Positions 16,328 through 25,675 of a stretch of 64,000 bases of DNA are shown here, piece after piece (positions within the stretch are counted from its first letter, which is position 1; the number at the start of each line of letters is the position of its first letter). Origin of the DNA: JAKFWF01 sp963741505 (GTDB lineage Bacteria; Pseudomonadota; Alphaproteobacteria; Rhizobiales; Hyphomicrobiaceae); contig CAVUIJ010000011.1 in NCBI GenBank assembly GCA_963741505.1, positions 115,135-179,134 of the forward strand, read 5' to 3'. A program made the position numbers and the translations under genes. Below the pieces are notes generated by a model. That model worked only from the letters and a program-made list of their open reading frames with translations, was not told the origin of the DNA and ran no database searches.

Positions 16328-17423
16328 TGCTGTCGACGATGTTCCATCTGGCGCGGCCGATGCTGTTCGCACTGGCGCCCGAGCAGGCGCACGAGGTGAC
16401 GCTGAAGAGCCTCGAGGCGGGCGTCTATCCGCGCGACATCGGCGCCGGCGATCCGCGGCTCGCGGTGACGATCGGCGGCCTCGCGTTTGCCAATCCGATC
16501 GGCATCGCCGCCGGCTTCGACAAGGATGCGCGGGTGCCGGACGCGATTCTGGGCATGGGCTTTGGCTTTGCCGAGATCGGCACCGTGACGCCGAAGCCGC
16601 AGGCCGGCAATCCGCAGCCGCGGGTGTTCCGGCTGGTGGCGCAAAACGGCCTGATCAACCGCCTCGGCTTCAACAACGGCGGCCACGCGGCAGCGCTCGA
16701 GCGGCTGCGGCGGCGGGCGGGCACGAGGCGGCATCGTCGGCGTCAACATCGGCGCCAACAAGGACAGCGCCGACCGTGCCGCTGACTACGTCGCCGGCAT
16801 CGACACGTTCTGGGATGTAGCGAGCTACTTCATGGTCAACATCTCCTCGCCGAACACGCCGGGCCTGCGCGACCTGCAGGCGCCGGCCGCCCTCGACGAA
16901 TTGCTCGGCCGGGTAATGGCGGCGCGGGCGCGCAAGGCGGCGGCAGGCAAGTCGCGTCCGGTGTTTGTCAAGATCGCACCGGATGTCGCCGAAGAGGATC
17001 TGCCGGCGATCGTCGAGCGGATGCTGGCCAACGGCGTCGATGCCATCGCGGTGTCGAACACGACGCTGGCGCGACCGGGCCTCGATGGCGTCGCTGACGC
17101 AAGCGAGGCCGGCGGCCTGTCCGGGCGGCCGCTGTTCCACCGCTCGACGGCGATGCTGGCGCGGGTCTATCGGCTGGCCAACGGCCGGGTGCCGCTGATC
17201 GGCATCGGTGGCATCGACAGCCCAGGCGCCGCGCTCGCCAAGATCGAGGCCGGCGCCAGCCTGCTGCAGCTCTACACCGGTCTGATCTACGAAGGCCCGG
17301 GGTTGATCGGCGCCATGAAAAAGCACCTCGTCGAAGCCGTGCGGCACGCCGGCGCCACCTCGATCACAGCGTTGACGGGGACCAGAGGCGCAAGCCTGGG
17401 CGGCGAAGTCGCTGGAAGGTTAG
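16327..17423 (+). pseudogene. pyrD: dihydroorotate dehydrogenase (quinone), broken by two +1 frameshifts
   Basis: The class 2 enzyme that oxidises dihydroorotate to orotate at the membrane in pyrimidine synthesis. The first frame reads from ATG 16327 through AAGFDKDARVPDAI and NGLINRLGFNN. An extra G in the G-runs at 16715-16721 shifts the frame; reading resumes as GIVGVNIGANKDS and NISSPNTPGLR (catalytic Ser). A second extra base in GGGG 17377-17380 hides the true end; correcting it gives PEAQAWAAKSLEG and TAG at 17421. The corrected length is 364 residues, normal for PyrD. Without the second correction the frame runs into asnB and looks like a fusion. Sequencing error is the likelier cause because pyrD is usually essential. 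Confidence 0.85.
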
Positions 17424-17425
17424 CC

Positions 17426-19309
17426 ATGTGCGGGATCCTGGTTGTGGCCGAACGCACTGGACTGGTGGACGAGCGGCGATTTCGATCGGCGCTCGATGCC
17501 ATCGCCCACCGCGGACCGGACGGTGCCGGCATCGCACACTTCACATTGGGGCAACAGCCTGGCCGCCGCAGCATCGCACTCGGCCACCGCCGGCTTGCCA
17601 TTCTCGATTTGTCCGATCGTGCCGCTCAGCCGTTTCGCCGCGACGGCGGCGTACTTACCTACAATGGCGAGATCTATAATTTCCGCGCTCTGCGGGCGAA
17701 CCTCGCCTCGACCTTTACCACCGATGGCGATACCGAGGTGTTGTTTGAGACGCTGCGCCATCGCGGCCTCGACGGCCTCACCGATGCGCTCGGCATGTGG
17801 GCGTTCTGCCATCTCGACGAAGCGACAGGCCGACTGGTCGCTGCCCGCGACCGGCTTGGCAAGAAGCCGCTGTACTATTTCGCCAGCGCGCAGACGATCT
17901 GCTTCGCTTCCGAGATCGCTGCCATCATGAGCTACCTCGGCACCCGACCAGGCATCGCACCGGCGACGGTCGATACCTACCTTGCCTATGGCTGGACGCT
18001 GCCGGGCACGGGCGAGGCGACGCCGATCGCGAATATCCGGCAGGTCGTTCCCGGCGGCCATGTGACGGTCGATCTCGCCGCGTGGCAACTTGCCACCGGC
18101 ACTTACCTGGCGCCGGACGACTGGCTGCCGCGCGACCGTGCCCCCGAGGGAGATCTTGCCGAAGCAGTGCGCGCCGCGGTGCTCGATCGACTGGTGAGCG
18201 ATCGCAAGGTCGGGCTGCTGTTGTCGGGCGGCGTCGACAGCTCGCTCATCCTGTCGGTCTTGGCCAGCGAAGGCCTGCAGGAGCGGGTGCACTGCTTCAT
18301 CGGCGATGCCGGCAAGAGTGAGGATGCCGATTACGCCGCCCGCATCACGACCGCGCTGGGTGTCACCGCCGAGACGATCCCGCTGCAGTATGCCGACGGC
18401 TCAATCGACCGATTTCTGAGCATCTGCCGGCACCAGGAGAAGCCGTTTCCGCTGATCGGCAACGTGCTTGGCCTGCCGGAGCTCTACGAGGTCATCGCCG
18501 CGCGCGACGTGCCGGTCGTGCTCGACGGCACCGGCGCCGACGAGGTATTCGGCGGCTATTGGGAGCGCTACTATCGTCTTGCCCTGGCCGAGGCTTGGGA
18601 CGCCGGCGACCGGGCCTGGATCGAGACTTCGCTCGATGCCAATGCCGACCAGCCCCGCATCGACGAAATCGGGCGAGCGACGGTTGCTGCGCTGGCGGCC
18701 GGCATCTGGCCACCGTCGTCCACGGTCGGAGCGTTTCCCACCGCCGAGATCATGCCGATGCTCGACCGGTTCTGCGCGGCGGACGTGGCTGAAGCCGCGC
18801 CCGCCGATCCGCTTGCTCGCCGCCGCAGCACGCTCACGGCCGGGCTGCACCTGGATGTGACCGCGGCGTTGCTGCCCGAGTGGTTGTGGCAGAACGACCG
18901 CAGCGCCATGCGCTCGGGCGTCGAGAACCGCAGCCCGTTTCTCGATACGCGGATCACGTCGCACTACGCCTCGGGCTATCGCGCCAAGTTCAATGGCCGC
19001 TGGAACAAGTACGAGCTGCGGCGACTGTTCGATCACTTCCGGCCGGCACCGACGCAGTGGCGGCGCGAGAAGCAGGGTTTTCGCTGGGTGTTCGCCCGCT
19101 TCCTGGGCGCCAATCGGGCGCGCGTGATCGATCTGATCGCGGCGTCACGACTGTTGCCGGCGCGCGTCAAGACGCACGATCTGGTCGACGCCTTGCGGCG
19201 GGACGAGGAGTTGATCTTCAGCGACCTGACGCAGCGGTGTCTATGCCTGGCCGGACTCGAGGCGGCGACAGGGTTGAGCCTGCAGCACAGTTCTGCCGAC
19301 GTGAATTGA
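17426..19309 (+). CDS. asnB: asparagine synthase (glutamine-hydrolysing)
   Basis: A 627-residue class II glutamine amidotransferase fused to an ATP pyrophosphatase synthetase domain. It starts MCGILV, so removal of Met exposes the Cys nucleophile. Glutaminase motifs are IAHRGPDGAG and TYNGEIYN. The synthetase domain has the ATP loop LLSGGVDSSLIL near residue 265, DGTGADEVFGGYWERYY near 367 and SGVENRSPFLDTRI near 500. GGAAGG lies six bases before the ATG, and the restored pyrD stop is two bases upstream. Enzymes of this group make asparagine or amidate sugar and peptide substrates; the exact acceptor is not certain. Confidence 0.85.
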   Translation: MCGILVVAERTGLVDERRFRSALDAIAHRGPDGAGIAHFTLGQQPGRRSIALGHRRLAILDLSDRAAQPFRRDGGVLTYNGEIYNFRALRANLASTFTTDGDTEVLFETLRHRGLDGLTDALGMWAFCHLDEATGRLVAARDRLGKKPLYYFASAQTICFASEIAAIMSYLGTRPGIAPATVDTYLAYGWTLPGTGEATPIANIRQVVPGGHVTVDLAAWQLATGTYLAPDDWLPRDRAPEGDLAEAVRAAVLDRLVSDRKVGLLLSGGVDSSLILSVLASEGLQERVHCFIGDAGKSEDADYAARITTALGVTAETIPLQYADGSIDRFLSICRHQEKPFPLIGNVLGLPELYEVIAARDVPVVLDGTGADEVFGGYWERYYRLALAEAWDAGDRAWIETSLDANADQPRIDEIGRATVAALAAGIWPPSSTVGAFPTAEIMPMLDRFCAADVAEAAPADPLARRRSTLTAGLHLDVTAALLPEWLWQNDRSAMRSGVENRSPFLDTRITSHYASGYRAKFNGRWNKYELRRLFDHFRPAPTQWRREKQGFRWVFARFLGANRARVIDLIAASRLLPARVKTHDLVDALRRDEELIFSDLTQRCLCLAGLEAATGLSLQHSSADVN

Positions 19310-19710
19310 AGCAATACTTGGCTGAACCGGCGCTGCCGGCGAGGGCGAAACGAACCGCGGCCACCGTCTCCTCTCGTCATGGCCGCGTTGCGCCCCGCGC
19401 GCATCCGCACGATGGCGGCCATCCACGACAAGCCTCATCCCTGCGGTGTTCAAGGAGAGACTCGAACTTGCGGTACGAAATCGCCCCACAGTCGTCACCC
19501 CCGCGCAGGCGCGCAGGCGGGGGCCCAGCCAAGCCGCTGCCAGCCAAGGTGTCGAGCAAGGCAATGGACGCGCCCAACCCATCGGACATTCTGTGCGGTG
19601 GTGGCCTGACGCGCCCTCGCCCGGTGTTCTTCACCGAGCACACCAGTTGGCCTGACTGGGCTCCCGCCTGCGCGGGAGTGACGGAGATTGGAGTTGGCGG
19701 CGCCGCACTT

Positions 19711-19912
19711 GCCCTCTCCCCCGCCGCTTCGGGGGAGAGGGCAGAGGCCGGCCATCTTGCCGGCCGAGGGTGAGGGGCGGCCGCTTGCTCAAACGCCTTT
19801 CTTGCTTCGCTCCACAGGCATCTCGCCCGGCCCGCAGTTGATCAAGTCTTCGCGGTGCCGCCCCTCACGCTTCTTCCCCGCACGCGCGCAAGGCGCTACG
19901 GGGAGAGGGGAT
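19711..19912 (+). repeat. dispersed two-hairpin intergenic repeat, copy 1
   Basis: The left unit is a hairpin of CCCTCTCCCCC type closing on GGGGGAGAGGG, followed by GGCCGGCC...TTGCCGGCCG and AGGGTGAGGGGCGGC. The right unit, about 60 bases on, ends in GCGCTACGGGGAGAGGGG. The same arrangement occurs at 50129-50346 (reversed) and 58597-58849. Confidence 0.65.
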
Positions 19913-19963
19913 GAGCGAGACTTATCCACGCTTTGCCGCCTCGTGCGATACTGCTCCTGGTCT

Positions 19964-20640
19964 GACACCACGGCCCGGGAGCGTAGACGTGTGCTGGCGG
20001 CTACGTGGTGTCGAACACGGGGGGAACTCCGCAAGGAGAACCCACGTGCCCAGCCGGGCCCACTCGGCTGGGACGAGCGATGATGCGGCTGGGCCGAGTA
20101 CCCTCAGTCGCCCCCGTACGATGCGCCTGACGAGCAGGGCAGTTCGCCGGCCAGGAGCGGCGCGCACAGCGATGTGCCCCATCGCTCAAGCGTCGCGACG
20201 CCGCCGGCGAGCTGCCCTGCTCGCCCGTAGGGTCGCGGCCCACGGCCGCCCTGGTCGCGTCGCGTGCCTCGACCGTAGCTTCGGCTACGCTCTTCGGCGC
20301 GCTCCTGCCGGTCCGCCTCGCGGTTCCGCGATCGGGCGCTTCGTACGGGGGCGACTGAGGGTACACGCTCCGCAGTGTCAGGCTGCGTTCAGGGATTACG
20401 TACCCTGATCTGTTCCGCTTCGGATGGGCGGGACGTGTCGCAGACAACGTGTCATCGCAGCGGGACGCGGCAGCAAGTTTCGGGGTGACCCGAGGCAAGC
20501 GGCCGGGCGTCGGGGCTCGAAATCCCGGCGAGGCGACGAGCCCATCCCCATTCTTAACTGGCGGCTCGTCGCCGTCCCGCTGTCCCGGGTATCCGCCCGG
20601 ATCGAAAAGACCCGCATACCCCGGAGCGCCTGGCGCTGCC
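19964..20640. ncRNA. candidate structured RNA or palindrome mosaic, unidentified
   Basis: A dense series of perfect stems. GACACCACG 19964-19972 pairs with 20004-20012. CTCC-GCAA-GGAG at 20027-20038 is a GNRA-type hairpin inside a longer stem closed by CACG/CGTG. CCCAGCCG 20049-20056 pairs with 20065-20072. A 24-bp outer stem joins 20098-20121 and 20341-20364. A 21-bp stem with one mismatch joins 20131-20151 and 20203-20223. GTAGC-TTCG-GCTAC lies near 20275. GGCGACGAGCC 20532-20542 pairs with 20563-20573. RNase P, tmRNA and SRP RNA signatures were not seen. It may be RNA, nested repeats, or both. Confidence 0.35.
20098..20364. repeat. MITE-like element with 24-bp perfect terminal inverted repeats
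   Basis: The segment is 267 bases long. Its ends, 20098-20121 and 20341-20364, are exact reverse complements, starting GTACCCTCAGTCG and ending CGACTGAGGGTAC. It has no coding capacity. No clear target-site duplication flanks it, so mobility is only inferred from the ends. Confidence 0.45.
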
Positions 20641-20847
20641 GGGCACAATGTGCTTGTGGAGCGGCTGACGCTGCCGGTGCGATACGGCTTCGCCTATTGC
20701 ACGCAACGACAACCCGTGCGGCGACCATGCCGTGTCCCACCGGTTGCCCCACCGTCCAATTCCGGCCATAAGACGGGGCTTTCTGGCGGTCGGGGCGCCA
20801 TGTGGTGCCCGACGACCTTTATCAGCCTTGCCAAGGAGACAATCCTG

Positions 20848-21405
20848 ATGCGCTTTCTTTCCCTCGTCGCCGCCGTCCTCGTCGGCCTTGGCGCGCACGC
20901 TTCCGCGCAGGCGCAAACGCCGCCGGCAGCGCCCAAGCTCGACCCGGCCAACACCCTGATCCTTGAATTGAAGGGCGGCAAGGTGACGATCGAGCTGCGG
21001 CCGGACCTGGCGCCCAAGCACGTCGAGCGCGTCAAGCAGCTGGCCAAGGAAGGCTTCTATGACGGCATCAAGTGGCATCGCGTGATCGCCGGCTTCATGG
21101 CGCAGTCAGGTGATCCGACCGGTACCGGGCGTGGCGGCTCGAAGTACGGCAACCTGCCCGCCGAGTTCACGCCGACGCCGTTCAACCGCGGCGTCGTCGG
21201 CGCCGCCCGCTCGGCCGACAAGAACAGCGCCAATAGCCAGTTCTTCATCATGTTCGCGTCGAACCCCGGCCTCAACGGCGAATACACCGTGTGGGGCCGC
21301 GTCGTCGACGGCATGATGGCGGTCGACGCCATTGCCAAGGGCGAACCGCCGGCCACCCCGGACGTTATCATCAAGGCGTATCTGGCATCGGATGCGAAGA
21401 AATAG
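20848..21405 (+). CDS. secreted cyclophilin-type peptidyl-prolyl isomerase
   Basis: A 185-residue protein with a signal peptide (hydrophobic core in the first 20 residues, likely cleavage after ASAQA) followed by a full cyclophilin domain. Catalytic and binding residues are seen in IKWHRVIAGFMAQSGDPTGTG and NSANSQFFIMFA. It would catalyse cis-trans isomerisation of prolyl bonds in the periplasm. AAGGAG stands nine bases before the ATG at 20848. The cytoplasmic paralogue follows 115 bases on, a tandem pair common in rhizobia, and queA follows that. Confidence 0.93.
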   Translation: MRFLSLVAAVLVGLGAHASAQAQTPPAAPKLDPANTLILELKGGKVTIELRPDLAPKHVERVKQLAKEGFYDGIKWHRVIAGFMAQSGDPTGTGRGGSKYGNLPAEFTPTPFNRGVVGAARSADKNSANSQFFIMFASNPGLNGEYTVWGRVVDGMMAVDAIAKGEPPATPDVIIKAYLASDAKK

Positions 21406-21413
21406 CGCGAGAT

Positions 21414-21484
21414 GGTGAGTGGTGAGGTCGTGAGTGGCGAAAACCACCCCGCCGCCACCCACCACTCACGACTGACCACTCACC
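21414..21484. repeat. 23/24-bp GTGAGTGG-type inverted repeat between the cyclophilin genes
   Basis: The left arm 21414-21437 (GGTGAGTGG...GTGAGTGG) and right arm 21462-21484 are almost exact reverse complements around a 24-base loop. It follows the secreted cyclophilin stop by eight bases and could act as a transcript-end hairpin, but no T-run follows. Confidence 0.5.
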
Positions 21485-21520
21485 CCCTCCCCTCTCTCCC
21501 CCAAACATCACGGAGCAAGA

Positions 21521-22000
21521 ATGGCCACCATCAAAGATCCCGAGAACACACTGATCATCGAGACCACCAAGGGCCGCGTCGTCATCGCCATGCGCCCCGA
21601 CCTCGCGCCGAAGCACGTCGCGCACATCAAGGCGCTGGCGCGGGAAGGCTTCTACGACGGCATCGTGTTCCATCGCGTGATCGACGGCTTCATGGCCCAG
21701 ACCGGTTGCCCCAAGGGCACCGGCACCGGCGGTTCGAGCAAGCCCAACCTCAAGGCCGAGTTCAACGCCGAGCCGCACATGCGCGGCGTCTGCTCGATGG
21801 CGCGCTCGTCGAGCCCGGACAGCGCCAACAGCCAGTTCTTCATCTGCTTCGACGACGCCCGCTTCCTCGACAAGCAGTATACCGCCTGGGGCCGGGTGAT
21901 CGAGGGCATGGAAAACGTCGACAAGATCAAGCGCGGCGAGCCGGTGCGTGATCCCGACAAGATGATCTCGATGAAGGTCGCCGCCGACGTCAAGGCGTGA
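21521..22000 (+). CDS. ppiB: cytoplasmic cyclophilin-type peptidyl-prolyl isomerase
   Basis: A 159-residue single-domain cyclophilin without a signal peptide. Conserved parts are FYDGIVFHRVIDGFMAQTG, the GTGTGGS loop and NSQFFICFDDARFLDKQYTAW cut across the active site. It assists protein folding in the cytoplasm. GGAG lies five bases before the ATG. It is the second gene of the tandem pair and probably shares a transcript with queA, which starts 31 bases after its stop. Confidence 0.93.
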   Translation: MATIKDPENTLIIETTKGRVVIAMRPDLAPKHVAHIKALAREGFYDGIVFHRVIDGFMAQTGCPKGTGTGGSSKPNLKAEFNAEPHMRGVCSMARSSSPDSANSQFFICFDDARFLDKQYTAWGRVIEGMENVDKIKRGEPVRDPDKMISMKVAADVKA

Positions 22001-22031
22001 GATGATGTCGCACGGGTGAGGATGAGCGGCC

Positions 22032-23102
22032 GTGCGCACCGACCTGTTCGACTTCGAATTGCCTGACGATCGCATCGCGCTGGCGCCGGTTTCGCCGCGC
22101 GATGCAGCGCGGCTGCTGGTGGTCAGGCCGGGTGGCGGCCTCGAGGACCGCACCGTGCGCGACCTGCCGTCGCTGCTGCGACCGGGCGACGCGCTGGTGC
22201 TGAACGACACCCGCGTCATTGCGGCGGCACTCGACGGAGAGCGCCGGCGCGATGGCAGCGTCGCGCACATTTCCCTCAACCTGCACAAGCGCATCGATGG
22301 ATCGCGCTGGGCGGCTTTCGCGCGACCGGCCAAGAAACTGAAGCCCGGTGACCGCCTGCGCTTCGGCCACGACAACTCGATGTGCATGCTTGGCAGCCTC
22401 GAAGCGACCGTCGCGGCCAAGGGCGAGGCCGGCGAGGTCGAGGTCGCGTTCGATCTGGCCGGAGCCGATCTCGATGCCGCGATCGCGAGTGTCGGGTCCA
22501 TGCCGCTGCCACCCTACATAGCGGCAAAACGCCGGCCGAACGAGCGGGACGCGGCCGACTATCAGACGATCTATGCCGCCCGCGAGGGCGCGGTCGCCGC
22601 ACCTACCGCCGGCCTGCACTTCACCGAGCAGCTGCTCGCCAACCTCGAAGCGCGCGGCATCTCACGCCATTTCGTCACCCTGCACGTCGGCGCCGGCACC
22701 TTCCTGCCGGTCAAGGCGGACGACACCGCCGAGCACAAGATGCACGCCGAGTGGGGCGAAGTTGGCGCAGCCACCGCCGACGCGCTGAACGGTGTCAGGC
22801 AGCGCGGCGGCCGCATCGTCGCGGTCGGCACCACTGCGCTCAGGCTGCTGGAAAGTGCGGCAGCACCAGATGGCCGGATCAAGGCCTGGGCCGGCGACAC
22901 CGACATCTTCATCACGCCGGGCTATCACTTCCGCGCCGTCGACATCTTGATGACCAACTTCCATCTGCCGCGCTCGACCTTGTTCATGCTGGTGTCGGCG
23001 TTCAGCGGCCTCGAGGTGATGCGGGCCGCCTATGCGCATGCGATCGCTGCCGGCTATCGCTTCTATTCCTTCGGCGATGCCACCCTGCTGCTGCGTGGCT
23101 GA
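22032..23102 (+). CDS. queA: S-adenosylmethionine:tRNA ribosyltransferase-isomerase
   Basis: Transfers and isomerises the ribosyl part of SAM to 7-aminomethyl-deazaguanine at tRNA position 34, giving epoxyqueuosine. It has 356 residues, the usual length. Recognisable blocks are DLFDFELPDDRIALAPV at the start, LVLNDTRVIAA near 60, AAPTAGLHFTEQLL near 195 and TNFHLPRSTLFMLVSAF near 315. The start is GTG 22032, preceded by a GGTGAGGATGAG purine tract. No tgt gene follows, so the other queuosine genes must lie elsewhere. Confidence 0.95.
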   Translation: MRTDLFDFELPDDRIALAPVSPRDAARLLVVRPGGGLEDRTVRDLPSLLRPGDALVLNDTRVIAAALDGERRRDGSVAHISLNLHKRIDGSRWAAFARPAKKLKPGDRLRFGHDNSMCMLGSLEATVAAKGEAGEVEVAFDLAGADLDAAIASVGSMPLPPYIAAKRRPNERDAADYQTIYAAREGAVAAPTAGLHFTEQLLANLEARGISRHFVTLHVGAGTFLPVKADDTAEHKMHAEWGEVGAATADALNGVRQRGGRIVAVGTTALRLLESAAAPDGRIKAWAGDTDIFITPGYHFRAVDILMTNFHLPRSTLFMLVSAFSGLEVMRAAYAHAIAAGYRFYSFGDATLLLRG

Positions 23103-23295
23103 TTGCCAGGGCTTAACAATTCGTTGCTCAGACGTCACCGAATTGCCGCCGCATTTTCGGCGCCGATTAAGCAAACGGAAGCGATCAGCTGATACGTTTC
23201 GGCAGAGTAGTCCCCGGCCCTTGCCCGCATGCGATGATGAGGTCTGGGTGGCTCGATGTCGGTTGCCCCGTTTGTATGTGCGTTGGAGAGCGTGA

Positions 23296-24112
23296 ATGCC
23301 GTTGTCGTTTGTCGAACGCGCCCGCCGGGCGGCCCTCATCGCCCCGCTGGCGGTCTTGGGCGTGGCAGCGATCTCGGCGTCCTCTGCCCTCGCCGTGCCT
23401 GATCCGCAGTCGGGCGGCGGCACCACGTCGATGAGCGCGGCCGCGCCGGCTGTTGCCGCGGAGGCGCCGGCGAGGCCAGCCGCGCCGAAGCCGGTCGCGA
23501 CCACGCTGCAGGCCGACATCAATCTGACGACACAGCAATTGACCGTCACCGCCGGCGGCAAGGTGCTGCACGTCTGGCCGATCTCGTCGGGCCGCCAGGG
23601 CTACGAGACGCCGCGCGGCTCGTTTAGGCCGCAGTGGGCGGCCAAGATGCACTTCTCGAAAAAGTACGACGATGCGCCGATGCCGCATTCGGTGTTCTTC
23701 AACGGCGGTATCGCGACGCACGCCACCCAGGCGACCGGGATGCTCGGCCGGCCGGCCTCGCACGGCTGCGTGCGGCTGTCACCCGACGGCGGCGGCAACC
23801 TTCTATGGCCTGGTGCACAAGCATGGCTATCAGGCGACCCGCATCGTGGTGCGGGGTACGCCGAAGTTCCCGGACGAGGCGGTGGCCTCGCGCCGCAGCC
23901 GCGATCGTGACGATGGCCGTCCACGCATTGTGGCCAGGCCCTATCCGCCGCCATATGGCGGCTACGCCTATGCCCAGCCCGGCTACGGCTATAGCTATGC
24001 ACCGCAATACATTTACGACCAGCCGCGTCGGGTATATGTAATGCCGCGTCAGGCCTATGGTCCGGCTTATGGTCAGATGCGCTATATCCCGCAAGGGTAC
24101 GTGCGCTACTAA
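23296..24112 (+). pseudogene. L,D-transpeptidase (YkuD) family protein, one +1 frameshift
   Basis: An exported cell-wall cross-linking enzyme. The first frame starts at ATG 23296 with a signal peptide, an Ala/Pro linker and a YkuD domain reaching the active-site motif ASHGCVRLSP with catalytic Cys. An extra C in CCC 23782-23784 breaks the frame just after it. The other frame continues TAAATFYGLVHKHGYQATRIV and a Tyr/Gly/Pro-rich tail to TAA at 24112. The corrected length is 271 residues. The break lies inside the catalytic domain, so if real it would kill the enzyme. The pattern matches the other one-base insertions here, and an intact gene is likelier. Confidence 0.8.
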
Positions 24113-24296
24113 TGGGGCATCGGCCGGGTTGTTCTGCCCGGTTTGTGACCCACATTAACGTGCGGTTACAGGCTGCGCGGCATCTGCTAGAAGCGCGCGG
24201 TTGCGCGGATCGGGCCCGGCGACGGCAGGGCGTCGGCGCATTCGTTTGCCGGATCAATCGCTTACGGATCGAGATCTTTCGAAGAGAGGCGGCACA

Positions 24297-25640
24297 GTGC
24301 GTCTTCGCGTGGTCATTATCGGTGTCGCTTTGAGTGGCGCGGTCGCGGCCGCAATTGCCGGCAGCGTGACCGCGCAACAGCCAGCGTCCGCCGCCGCAGC
24401 CGAGACCAAGATCGCAGCTCCCGGCCAGGCGCAGGCGGCCGATGGCCCGGGCTGGTTCGCCCGGCAGTGGAACACAATCACCGGTTATTTCGCAGCCGGC
24501 CCTGAGCGCGGACGTGCGCCGACAGCCGGGGCGCCAGGCTCGTCGCCACCGCCGCAAGTCACCGCCAGCCGCCCGGTCGTGCGCGAGATCATCGAATGGG
24601 ACGAGTACACCGGCCGGTTCGATGCCGTCGATACGATCGAGGTCCGCGCCCGCGTCTCAGGCTTCCTCAACGACGTCCACTTCACCGATGGCCAGATGGT
24701 GAAGAAGGGCGATCCGCTGTTCTCCATCGACCCGCGCCCGTTCGAACGTGCGCTGGCGACCGCCAGGGCCGAACTCGAGCAGGCCAAGACCAAGGTCGAG
24801 AGCGCGATGAAGGACGTGGTGCGCGGCCGGCCGCTGCTCGACCGCAAGGTGATCTCGGAGAAGGTGTTCGATGACCGCGAGAACCTGCAGCGCGAGGCGG
24901 AAGCGGCGGTGAAGGTCGCCGAAGCCAAGGTGCAGGCGGCCGAACTCGACCTGTCGTTCACCAAGATATCGGCGCCGCTCGCCGGCCGCATCGGCCGCAA
25001 TCTGATCTCGGTCGGCAACTATGTCACCGGCGGTGGCGGCGGTGCCGGCTCGCAGACGCTGCTCGCGACCATTGTCAGCCAGGACCCGATTCAGTTCTAT
25101 TTCGACGTCAGCGAGAACAACGTCATCAAGTACAAGCGCCTCGGCACTGCTGCCAGCCAGAAGGTCGGCCAGCCGGGCGCTGTGATCGAGATTGCGCTGC
25201 CCGACGACAAGGGCTTCCCGCACGCCGGCAAACTCGACTTCAATGACAACCGGCTCGACGCCACCACCGGCACCCTGCGCATGCGTGCCATCGTCGACAA
25301 TGCCGACGGGCTGCTGTCGCCGGGCATGTTCGGCCGCGCCCGCATCGCTGGCTCGGCGCCCTACCAGGCGGTGATGCTGCCCGACGATGCGATCGGCACC
25401 GATCAGGCGGCGAAGTTCGTCGCTGTCGTCGCCGAGGACGGCACCGTGTCGCGCAAGGTCGTGACGCTGGGCCCCAACGTCGGCGGCATGCGTGTGATCC
25501 GCACCGGCGTTGCCGCCGAGGACTGGGTTATCGTCAAGGGTCAGCAGCGGGCCCGCCCGGGTCAGAAGGTGGCGCCGAAACGTGAGCCGCTGCGGGTCTC
25601 CAACGCGCCCGACGGTGCGGCGCCCGCAGCGACGCGATAG
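24297..25640 (+). CDS. RND efflux periplasmic adaptor (HlyD/MFP family)
   Basis: A 447-residue membrane-fusion protein linking an RND pump to an outer-membrane channel. It has an N-terminal anchor or signal segment, a long Ala/Pro-rich stretch to about residue 95, a barrel-sandwich part (IEVRARVSGFLNDVHF, GQMVKKGDPLFSIDPRPFE), a helical hairpin at about 155-225, and the returning lipoyl half LSFTKISAPLAGRIGRN. The GTG at 24297 follows GAGAGG by seven bases. It precedes the pump gene by 35 bases. No regulator or TolC gene lies nearby, so the channel must be shared. Confidence 0.92.
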   Translation: MRLRVVIIGVALSGAVAAAIAGSVTAQQPASAAAAETKIAAPGQAQAADGPGWFARQWNTITGYFAAGPERGRAPTAGAPGSSPPPQVTASRPVVREIIEWDEYTGRFDAVDTIEVRARVSGFLNDVHFTDGQMVKKGDPLFSIDPRPFERALATARAELEQAKTKVESAMKDVVRGRPLLDRKVISEKVFDDRENLQREAEAAVKVAEAKVQAAELDLSFTKISAPLAGRIGRNLISVGNYVTGGGGGAGSQTLLATIVSQDPIQFYFDVSENNVIKYKRLGTAASQKVGQPGAVIEIALPDDKGFPHAGKLDFNDNRLDATTGTLRMRAIVDNADGLLSPGMFGRARIAGSAPYQAVMLPDDAIGTDQAAKFVAVVAEDGTVSRKVVTLGPNVGGMRVIRTGVAAEDWVIVKGQQRARPGQKVAPKREPLRVSNAPDGAAPAATR

Positions 25641-25675
25641 CCGCGACGCAAAATCACCGAAAGCAGCCGGTTGCC

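Larger units (their letters stand above)
19310..20847. other. 1.5-kb gene-free region with repeats and structured segments
   Basis: No supported gene lies between asnB and the secreted cyclophilin. It contains a degraded first part (19310-19700), one copy of the CCCTCTCCCC-type dispersed repeat (19711-19912), and then a run of strong inverted repeats from 19964 to about 20640, which is annotated separately. A ribosome site, AAGGAG, at 20833-20838 belongs to the next gene. Confidence 0.7.

Noticed and set aside
16832..19309. An apparent PyrD-asparagine synthase fusion in one open frame
   Set aside because: Asparagine synthase needs an N-terminal Cys (MCGI), GGAAGG lies before that ATG, and correcting one base gives the normal PyrD end with a stop two bases before the ATG. 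The fusion is a frameshift artefact.
19964..20640. RNase P RNA, tmRNA, SRP RNA or 6S RNA
   Set aside because: None of the conserved cores I would expect (for example GAGGAAAGTCC of RNase P) was seen, so the region was left as unidentified.
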